Shown here in pieces: positions 1 through 4,667 of a DNA stretch of 6,225 nt (position 1 is its first letter; each line of letters starts with the position of its first letter). The notes under the pieces were generated by a model, which worked only from the letters and a program-made list of their open reading frames with translations, did not search any database and was not told the origin of the DNA. The translations under genes and the position numbers were made by a program. Location: assembly GCA_015231995.1 (NCBI GenBank), contig JADGAO010000196.1, positions 1 through 6,225 of the forward strand. The letters are read 5' to 3'. This DNA is from Nitrospinota bacterium. GTDB taxonomy: Bacteria; Nitrospinota_A; UBA7883; JACRLM01.

Positions 1-1115
1 CCCGCCGCGAACAGGCCGCGTATGTTTGTGCGGGAAGCCATGTCCACCTTCACGCCTCCGCACATATAATGAGCCGCTGGCACCACTGGTATCATCTCTT
101 TGGTGGGATCGAACCCGAACTTCAAACACGAGGCGTGGATAGTGGGGAACCTTTGCCGGAAGACTTCCGGATTTATCATCGTGGTGTCCAGATAGACGAA
201 ATCGTAACCCCATTTTTTCATCTCGCGGTCAATGGCGCGGGCCACGATATCGCGCGGGGCCAGCGACCCCATCGGGTGGTACTCTTTCATGAACGCTTCG
301 CCGCCGGGCCGTTTAAGCTCCGCCCCCTCGCCCCGCACCGCCTCGGATATCAGAAACGATTTGGCCAGCGGATGATACAGGCATGTCGGGTGGAACTGCA
401 TGAACTCCATGTTGGCGACCGTCGCCCCGATCCTGCGGGCCATGGCGATGCCGTCGCCGGAGGCTATATCGGGGTTGGAGGTGTAAAGATAAACCTTCCC
501 CACCCCGCCTGTCGCAAGCAGAACGGATTTCGACGCGAAAAATTTGATGTCTCCCGTGGCTTTGTCCATGACGTAGGCTCCGGCCACGATGTCGTCTTCC
601 GAACCGGGTTTGACGCGGCCGGGGTCGAGCTTGGCTTTGGAGACGAGGTTTACGGCCATGTGGTTTTCGAACACGGAGATGTTTGGCGACATCTTGACGG
701 ACTCGATGAGCGCCCTCTCGATTTCCGCGCCGGTCAGGTCGGCGGTGTGGACTATCCGCCTTCTGGTATGCCCACCTTCCATGCCAAGGTCTAAGGCGTT
801 TTCCTTCTGTGAAAATCTCGCGCCGAACTCCACCAGGTCGCGTATAGCCTTGGGGCCGTTCTCCACCAACAACCTGACGGCCCTCTCGTCGCACAACCCC
901 GCCCCGGCGTTTACCGTGTCGCGGAAGTGGAACTCGAACGAATCGTCGCCGGACAAAACCGCCGCGATCCCGCCTTGCGCGTAATTGGTGTTGGACTCGG
1001 CCAGTTCTTTTTTGGTGACTACCGCCACCTTGCCGAACCGCGCCGTTTTGAGGGCGAAGGTAAGCCCGGCGATGCCGGAGCCTATTACGAGGAAATCGAA
1101 ATCACGTTTTGACAT
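1..1115 (-). CDS. nadB: L-aspartate oxidase (NadB), C-terminus cut by window edge
   Basis: FAD enzyme that oxidises L-aspartate to iminoaspartate, the first step of de novo NAD synthesis; NadA then condenses the product with dihydroxyacetone phosphate to give quinolinate. It is expected in the cytoplasm. 371 complete codons are visible of a family length near 530, so roughly the last 160 residues (helical C-terminal part) lie off the left edge. Seen: dinucleotide-binding GSGIAGL (12-18), SNTNYAQGGIAA (41-52), EGGH (113-116), HTADLTGAEIERAL (123-136), QFHPTCLYHP (240-249), RGEGAELKRPGGEAFM (261-276), SLAPRDIVARAID (284-296) and PVVPAAHYMCGG (343-354). By alignment from memory, H242, R288 and H349 correspond to E. 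coli active-site H244, R290 and H351. The SNTxYAQGGIA and AAHYxCGG blocks separate it from succinate dehydrogenase and fumarate reductase flavoproteins. The ATG at 1115 gives a normal N-terminus (MSKRDFDFLVIGSG). No good Shine-Dalgarno precedes it, and an in-frame GTG lies 9 nt upstream. It has its own promoter, and nadA or nadC is not visible. Confidence 0.97.
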   Translation of the reverse strand, partial: MSKRDFDFLVIGSGIAGLTFALKTARFGKVAVVTKKELAESNTNYAQGGIAAVLSGDDSFEFHFRDTVNAGAGLCDERAVRLLVENGPKAIRDLVEFGARFSQKENALDLGMEGGHTRRRIVHTADLTGAEIERALIESVKMSPNISVFENHMAVNLVSKAKLDPGRVKPGSEDDIVAGAYVMDKATGDIKFFASKSVLLATGGVGKVYLYTSNPDIASGDGIAMARRIGATVANMEFMQFHPTCLYHPLAKSFLISEAVRGEGAELKRPGGEAFMKEYHPMGSLAPRDIVARAIDREMKKWGYDFVYLDTTMINPEVFRQRFPTIHASCLKFGFDPTKEMIPVVPAAHYMCGGVKVDMASRTNIRGLFAA

Positions 1116-1233
1116 GAGATACACCGAAAAGCTTGACCTGATATCCGAACGCCATTAAGAGTTTGCTTCCCAGTGGCCGCCTGGGGCAGTCGCCAAGATG
1201 CCGGAAGAGCATCCTTCACCCCGCCGTCTTTGC
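1116..1233 (-). other. nadB 5' leader with two small stem-loops
   Basis: This is the untranslated region predicted between the nadB promoter and its start codon. It can fold two short hairpins, each with a 5-bp stem and a 7-nt loop: 1197-1201 with 1209-1213 (GATGC/GCATC), and 1169-1173 with 1181-1185 (CCCAG/CTGGG). Neither is followed by a T run, so neither is an intrinsic terminator. I cannot match the leader to a known riboswitch class. No small gene is apparent on either strand. Confidence 0.35.
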
Positions 1234-1239
1234 TTGTCA

Positions 1240-1268
1240 AATATATTGCGTCAGGAGTCCGGGGTGAA
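1240..1268 (-). promoter_or_regulatory. Predicted sigma70-type promoter for nadB
   Basis: On the minus strand a -35 element TTCACC (1263-1268, 4/6 to consensus) is separated by exactly 17 bp from a -10 element TATATT (1240-1245, 5/6). It begins about 20 bp after the terminator of the FHA gene, where a nadB promoter should be. The predicted transcript start is near 1233, giving a leader of about 118 nt. This is a motif match only. Confidence 0.6.
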
Positions 1269-1287
1269 GAACACCACCAACAGCGGC

Positions 1288-1308
1288 AAAACCCGCCGCG
1301 CAGGCGGG
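1288..1308 (-). terminator. Rho-independent terminator after the FHA gene
   Basis: Read on the minus strand, the sequence is CCCGCC, a 5-nt loop (TGCGC), GGCGGG and then TTTT. The 6-bp all-GC stem occupies 1303-1308 and 1292-1297, and the T tract occupies 1288-1291. It lies 53 nt past the stop codon of the FHA gene and just before the nadB promoter, so it separates the two transcription units. Confidence 0.82.
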
Positions 1309-1361
1309 ATAACCTTGTGGTTGGCTGTAATGGGAAAGCCTGCCGGAAAACGGGACGCCCT

Positions 1362-2084
1362 TCAAAGCTCCGTGCGGAACTCGAAGTTGTAAGAGCCTAT
1401 CGAAAATTTGTCCCCGTTGACAAGTATCCGCTTGTCCTCCTGCTTGCCGTTGATCTTCAACCGGGCAAAGCCGCTCTGGTATGTAATCTCGTACTGGTCG
1501 TCCACCTTGGATATGACGGCGGCGATCTTGCCTACGGTAAGCCCCTTTATCTGGATGTCCGCCGTATCCGACGAGCCGATGATGGTAGAACCCCTGTCGA
1601 GCTTTATCACTTTGGGAGCGCCGGAAGCCTGCATCATGAACAGCTTGGCCGACTCTTTCCGGGACGGGTCTATCTTCTGCGTAACGTCCACAGAGCCTGT
1701 TTGCGGCTGTGTGATGGCCCTCAGCTTGGAGGGGTCCATCATCATCGTCCTGCCGCCGACATCCTGGTCGAAACCAAGATCGAAAGTCTCTTCCTTGGAC
1801 TCTTCGGGGTTGTCGAACTTCAGGACGTGCCTGCCGACGGTTATCATATCGCCCGACTTAAGCTCTTTGCTGGTGACGCGCTCGTCGTTGACAAACGTGC
1901 CGTTGGTGCTGTTGAGGTCGGTAAGCGTGTAGATGTTCCCGTTTTTTTCTATCTTAAGGTGGCGGGCGGAAACGGACGGGTTTTTAATGAGGATATCCCC
2001 GACTTCCCTCCCGACGGTGATGCTTTTGGAAAGCTCCACTTCCTGGAGTGTTTTGTCTTTGAACGTTATTATCAGTTTAGCCAT
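1362..2084 (-). CDS. Tandem FHA-domain protein (one intact, one degenerate FHA)
   Basis: 240-residue cytoplasmic protein with no signal peptide or membrane segment. FHA domains bind phosphothreonine peptides, usually downstream of Ser/Thr kinases. The first FHA (about 1-95) has the binding signature: GR (25-26), SARH (39-42) and LNSTNGTFVN (57-66). A Thr/Ser-containing linker (about 96-146, including GGRTMMMDPSK at 110-120) joins a second FHA-like fold (about 147-238), recognisable from STIIGSSDTADIQIKG (166-181) and ILVNGDKFSIGSYNFEF (220-236). In this copy the Arg after the IIG turn is replaced by Ser, the SxxH motif is missing and the NGT turn is lost, so it probably does not bind phosphothreonine. 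The ATG at 2084 is chosen because the first FHA strand (AKLIITF) begins right after it; no Shine-Dalgarno is visible. It is transcribed alone, between its own promoter and terminator, with no kinase or phosphatase gene in view. The specific role is unknown. Confidence 0.92.
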   Translation of the reverse strand: MAKLIITFKDKTLQEVELSKSITVGREVGDILIKNPSVSARHLKIEKNGNIYTLTDLNSTNGTFVNDERVTSKELKSGDMITVGRHVLKFDNPEESKEETFDLGFDQDVGGRTMMMDPSKLRAITQPQTGSVDVTQKIDPSRKESAKLFMMQASGAPKVIKLDRGSTIIGSSDTADIQIKGLTVGKIAAVISKVDDQYEITYQSGFARLKINGKQEDKRILVNGDKFSIGSYNFEFRTEL

Positions 2085-2099
2085 ATATTTTGTTTCAAA

Positions 2100-2108
2100 A
2101 TTATATCA
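2100..2108 (-). promoter_or_regulatory. Extended -10 promoter for the FHA gene
   Basis: The minus strand carries TGATATAAT, an exact TGn-TATAAT extended -10 (TG at 2107-2108, TATAAT at 2100-2105). The -35 is weak; the best candidate is TGGACT at 2125-2130 with a long 19-bp spacer, which fits extended -10 promoters that need little -35 contact. The predicted transcript start, near 2093, leaves only about 8-10 nt before the ATG at 2084. Confidence 0.62.
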
Positions 2109-2136
2109 CAAACATCCACACCGGAGTCCACATCCC

Positions 2137-2156
2137 AAAACGCCCACCGGGGCGTT
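2137..2156 (-). terminator. Rho-independent terminator of the rodZ-PNP operon
   Basis: On the minus strand AACGCCC, loop CGGT and GGCGTT-type complement form a 7-bp perfect stem (2150-2156 with 2139-2145) that runs into a short T tract (2137-2140). It starts 16-17 nt after the phosphorylase stop codon and sits immediately upstream of the FHA gene's promoter. Confidence 0.82.
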
Positions 2157-2172
2157 CCGACTGCCGGATATA

Positions 2173-3561
2173 TTACCATTTTTCTCCAATTATGTTCGTT
2201 ATTAATCTTTTAAGGGAGACGGAATGGCGCTTGCCCGCTTTGGCCACGGAATCGTGGGTCAACGGCTTCCCCTCGCCCTCGGCTGTGTTGGCGATCACCG
2301 CAAGCGCCGTCACCGACACTCCGGCGTGGGCGGCGGCTATAACCTCCGGGATAGTGGACATGCAGACTGCGTCGGCTCCGGCCGCCACCAACAACCGCCG
2401 TTCGGCCGCCGTCTCGTAAACGGGGCCTCTGGTGGCCGCAAGCACGCCAACGCTCCCGCGCGCCCGCGAACGCCTTAACAGGTTCTCCGCCTTCTCCAGC
2501 GTCAGCTTGCTGTACGCTTCGGAAAGGTCCACGAAAATGGACGGTTCCATGCGTGGGTCCTTCCCGGACAACGGATTGTCGCCCATCATGTTGATGTGAT
2601 CCCGCACAAACATGACGTCGCCCTGTTTATAGTCGGGATTGAGCGCCCCAGCCGATGTGGTTATGATAAGCCGCTCCACGCCCATCTCGATAAACGTCTT
2701 CACGGGATGGACTGTCTCGTCCATGGAGCCGCACTCGTAATAGTGGATACGTCCCTCGCAAAACAGGGTCGCAACCCCGTTAACATCTCCACAGCTGACA
2801 ATTCCGGGATGGCCGGGAACGCCCGGTTCCGTAAAACCGGGAACCTCGGAGAATGACACAGTCTTGCCGCGAACCAGCGAACCGGCGGGGAATAGTCCCG
2901 AACCAAGTATCACCGCAACCTTCGGGTCAACGCCGAATGCCCGCCGGAGCGAGTCCGCCGCCGCTTTCGGGTCGGCGGCTTTCACGCCCCTGCCGCCACG
3001 CCGGGCGCTCATCCAGGACTTCATCTTCGATATGTCAACTATGGCCGGACCGGCTCCGTGAATATCCTCCCGGCTTTTCCTGCGAACCGGAGCCGGACGG
3101 GCGGGCCCCTTATCGCCAATCTTCACTCTATGCGAGATGCCGTCTGGATGTGTGTGAAGCTCGTACTCGTCCGGCCTTTTCTGTTCCCTGTGGACGCCTC
3201 TCGGTATTTTAGGCGCGGGGGTTTCCTCTCTCTGAGAGCCGTTTGCGAAGGAGGTTTCGGATGGTCTTCGCCGCCCAAGCCGTCTTCTCCCGCCGCGTTC
3301 ATCGTTGTAACCTTCGGCGCTCGTCTCTTTTGCCGCAGGCCTCTCGGCGGAGGGGCGGGCGGTTCTTGCAGGCTCCGGCTTGTGGACGGGCGGGGCTTCT
3401 CCCTCCGCCGGCGCGGCTATTTTGCGGCGCAGTGTAGCGGAACGCATGGATTGTCTCTTCGAGTCGCGCATGGCGCGCCTGGCCGCCGCCCTGCCGGAGA
3501 TATCGTCGTCGCTCCCGCCTTCGTCCGACGGGTCGTTCACATCGTTTTCATCTGCAATCAT
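2173..3561 (-). CDS. Purine nucleoside phosphorylase (trimeric PNP family) with ~180-aa N-terminal extension
   Basis: Catalyses phosphorolysis of purine nucleosides to the free base and (deoxy)ribose-1-phosphate, in purine salvage. The catalytic domain (about 180-462, 283 residues) has the family's usual full length. Seen: VAVILGSG (215-222, phosphate loop), GHPG (250-253), GRIHYYE (270-276), SAGALNP (303-309), DHINMMGDNPLSG (321-333), ATRGPVYETAAE (376-387), MSTIPEV (401-407), IANTAEG (423-429) and LTH (434-436). From memory of human PNP, S221, R271, H273, E383, M401, N425 and H436 match S33, R84, H86, E201, M219, N243 and H257. The Glu/Asn pair favours 6-oxopurine PNP over methylthioadenosine phosphorylase. 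The usual TNAAGG is TTSAGA here. The first ~180 residues are extra (separate entry). The start at 3561 overlaps the rodZ stop (ATGA), with GGAAGG 9 nt upstream, so translational coupling is likely. A shorter product from Met180 (3024) would be canonical, but no ribosome site precedes it. Confidence 0.93.
   Translation of the reverse strand: MIADENDVNDPSDEGGSDDDISGRAAARRAMRDSKRQSMRSATLRRKIAAPAEGEAPPVHKPEPARTARPSAERPAAKETSAEGYNDERGGRRRLGRRRPSETSFANGSQREETPAPKIPRGVHREQKRPDEYELHTHPDGISHRVKIGDKGPARPAPVRRKSREDIHGAGPAIVDISKMKSWMSARRGGRGVKAADPKAAADSLRRAFGVDPKVAVILGSGLFPAGSLVRGKTVSFSEVPGFTEPGVPGHPGIVSCGDVNGVATLFCEGRIHYYECGSMDETVHPVKTFIEMGVERLIITTSAGALNPDYKQGDVMFVRDHINMMGDNPLSGKDPRMEPSIFVDLSEAYSKLTLEKAENLLRRSRARGSVGVLAATRGPVYETAAERRLLVAAGADAVCMSTIPEVIAAAHAGVSVTALAVIANTAEGEGKPLTHDSVAKAGKRHSVSLKRLITNIIGEKW
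3025..3561 (-). other. Unrecognised disordered N-terminal extension of the PNP
   Basis: Residues 1-179 of the phosphorylase reading frame. Residues 1-20 are acidic (DENDVNDPSDEGGSDDD lies at 4-20). Residues 21-47 are basic and helix-prone (GRAAARRAMRDSKRQSMR at 23-40). Residues 48-130 are rich in Pro, Ala, Arg and Glu, with arginine clusters such as GGRRRLGRRRP (90-100). Residues 131-149 (DEYELHTHPDGISHRVKIG) look more ordered and could be a short linear motif. There is no signal peptide or membrane segment. The reading frame is open throughout and its codon choice resembles the neighbours, so I take it as translated, but I recognise no family. Confidence 0.6.
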
Positions 3562-4508
3562 CCGGCTTGGCCTTCCGCATCTTCCTGCTTTATGTGTGTG
3601 TTAACGGGGATACTCATTTCCTTGATAACATTCTGCACCGCATTCTTTATTTTTACCTCCACTCCGTCAAGATAGACTTTTGTGGCGACCGCGTTACCTA
3701 TTGTAAGCTTGAACCCCTTTTCCCCTGTCCAGGACACAGTCTCCCCTGCGTTGAGGAATATCTGCTTTGAGACGGAACCGTCTATGACCACGCTTATCCA
3801 TGAAACGTCCGACGCCGTGACGGAAAGGGTGTGCCTGTTTTTATTCACCGATTGAACGTGGCCGATAAGCGGTTTTTCCTCGACGCGTTGGGTTTGCGCC
3901 GGTTTAGGCTCCGGCTTTTTCGCGGGCGGAGGCGTTTGGACGGTTGGAGCCGGAACGGGCTGTTGCGGAGAAAGCGTTTTTTCTTTCGGCTCTGACGCAA
4001 GCGCAGGCCCCTGCATCGGCGCAGGCTCCAGAGGCGTATCGGTTTTGCCCGATTCGTCCGATGGAACGGTTTTAACTTCTTTTTTACCGGATTTCTTATT
4101 GTCCATAGTGGAGACAAAGACCGTTTCCGCCTGTCTCTCCCAATATCCAGCGTAGTAAATAACGAGGCCGACCACGGCAAGAACGGCCAGGATGTAAAAA
4201 ACCATCCTGCCCAGCCAGCGCGATTCGGGCCGCAATGGAACGGAGATCATCACCGGGCTTCTGTCTTTCATGTTCACGCCGAGGGCGTTGAAACGCGCCA
4301 CGACCTCGTCGCCGGAAAGGCCCACAACCCCGGCGTAAGACCTAAGAAGACCCTTTATGAAAACTTCTCCCGGAAGCTGGTCGTACTGATCGTCCTCGAT
4401 CAGCCGCACAAGCCGGGGATTGATGCGGGTGATGGCGGAAACCTCCTCTATGGAAAGTCCTTTCTTCACACGCATCGCCGCCAGGGTTTTACCGAGAGTG
4501 TCGCTCAC
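3558..4508 (-). CDS. rodZ: RodZ-like cytoskeletal/cell-shape protein (HTH_25 + TM + DUF4115)
   Basis: RodZ spans the inner membrane and links cytoplasmic MreB to the cell-wall elongation machinery. This 316-residue protein (E. coli RodZ is ~337) has the full architecture. An N-terminal Xre-like helix-turn-helix (about 4-70: LGKTLAAMRVKKGLSIEEV at 5-23, LPGEVFIKGLLRSYA at 45-59) is followed by a short basic linker, one membrane helix (about 102-120), a Pro/Lys/Glu-rich periplasmic linker (about 124-225) and a C-terminal beta domain of the DUF4115 type (about 226-285; SWISVVIDG 236-244, GETVSW 255-260, FKLTIGNA 266-273, VYLDG 278-282). The C-terminus extends about 30 residues past that domain. 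I chose the GTG at 4508 because GGAG lies 5 nt upstream and the domain starts there; the open frame extends to an ATG at 4604, but its extra 32 residues do not look like a RodZ N-terminus. It is the first gene of an operon with the PNP. No mreBCD is in view. Confidence 0.9.
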   Translation of the reverse strand: MSDTLGKTLAAMRVKKGLSIEEVSAITRINPRLVRLIEDDQYDQLPGEVFIKGLLRSYAGVVGLSGDEVVARFNALGVNMKDRSPVMISVPLRPESRWLGRMVFYILAVLAVVGLVIYYAGYWERQAETVFVSTMDNKKSGKKEVKTVPSDESGKTDTPLEPAPMQGPALASEPKEKTLSPQQPVPAPTVQTPPPAKKPEPKPAQTQRVEEKPLIGHVQSVNKNRHTLSVTASDVSWISVVIDGSVSKQIFLNAGETVSWTGEKGFKLTIGNAVATKVYLDGVEVKIKNAVQNVIKEMSIPVNTHIKQEDAEGQAG

Positions 4509-4513
4509 CAAGA

Positions 4514-4517
4514 CTCC
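4514..4517 (-). promoter_or_regulatory. Shine-Dalgarno GGAG that fixes the rodZ GTG start
   Basis: The minus strand reads GGAG, five nucleotides (TCTTG), then GTG at 4508-4506. This is the clearest ribosome binding site in the window, and it supports the GTG over the upstream ATG at 4604. Confidence 0.75.
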
Positions 4518-4579
4518 ACACCCAAAGCCGGGGCCGAAACGGACGCCCCCGCAGATTGAAATAATTGAAACGGCCAGCC

Positions 4580-4593
4580 GCCGGATATCCGGC
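4580..4593. repeat. 14-bp perfect palindrome in the rodZ leader / lnt upstream region
   Basis: GCCGGATATCCGGC is its own reverse complement. It is flanked by outer GGCC arms (4572-4575 and 4599-4602), making an imperfect 31-bp dyad. It lies about 20 bp upstream of the lnt -35 region and about 40 nt into the predicted rodZ transcript. It could be a repressor site or an mRNA hairpin (5-bp stem, ATAT loop). No T run follows, so it is not a terminator. Confidence 0.5.
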
Positions 4594-4635
4594 CACGCGG
4601 CCAACCTCCCTGTATCTATCAGCGCTCAGGATGAA

Positions 4636-4641
4636 TATAAT
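4636..4641 (+). promoter_or_regulatory. Predicted -10 element of lnt
   Basis: A perfect TATAAT lies 26 bp before the lnt ATG and implies a transcript start near 4648 with a leader of about 20 nt. No good -35 is present: with a 17-bp spacer the -35 position is TATCTA. A TG lies one base out of place for an extended -10. Five of the six bases overlap the rodZ operon's -10 on the other strand. Confidence 0.5.
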
Positions 4642-4665
4642 ATGCGTTTTATTCCGTTAAGACAA
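4637..4665 (-). promoter_or_regulatory. Predicted sigma70-type promoter of the rodZ-PNP operon
   Basis: On the minus strand a -35 element TTGTCT (4660-4665, 4/6) is separated by 17 bp from a -10 element TATTAT (4637-4642, 5/6). The predicted transcript start near 4630 gives a leader of about 120 nt before the GTG at 4508. The -10 overlaps the opposite-strand -10 of lnt. Confidence 0.5.
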
Positions 4666-4667
4666 AC

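Noticed and set aside
69..794. 241-codon plus-strand frame opposite nadB
   Set aside because: It is antisense to unmistakable NadB motifs and has no recognisable product.
1160..1225. Cobalamin-riboswitch-like bits in the nadB leader (GGTGAA, GCCACTGGGAAGC on the minus strand)
   Set aside because: Only scattered short matches are present. The order and length of a full B12 element are missing, and control of nadB by cobalamin would be unexpected.
1235..1240. TTGACA on the minus strand upstream of nadB as a -35 element
   Set aside because: At 17-18 bp spacing the -10 would be GAAGGA or AAGGAT, both poor. The overlapping TTCACC-17-TATATT pair is much better.
1173..2213. 346-codon open frame on the plus strand
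   Set aside because: It lies opposite the FHA gene and runs through two promoters and two terminators. Its translation is arginine/valine-rich with no recognisable domain, so it is a shadow of the GC-rich antisense strand.
3033..3038. TTGACA-containing sequence just upstream of PNP Met180 as an internal promoter
   Set aside because: A 17-bp spacer leads to TGGATG, a poor -10, and that position lies past the proposed start codon. It does not support an internal transcript for a short PNP.
3058..3675. 205-codon open frame on the plus strand opposite the PNP extension
   Set aside because: I considered it because the extension is of unknown function. The minus frame is continuous with PNP and has a coupled start, while the plus translation has no domain and continues across the rodZ stop into the conserved rodZ C-terminus.
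4509..4604. Longer RodZ-like protein starting at the ATG at 4604
   Set aside because: The additional 32 residues precede the helix-turn-helix without resembling a RodZ N-terminus, and they cross the palindrome and the AT-rich leader. The GTG at 4508 has GGAG at the right spacing.
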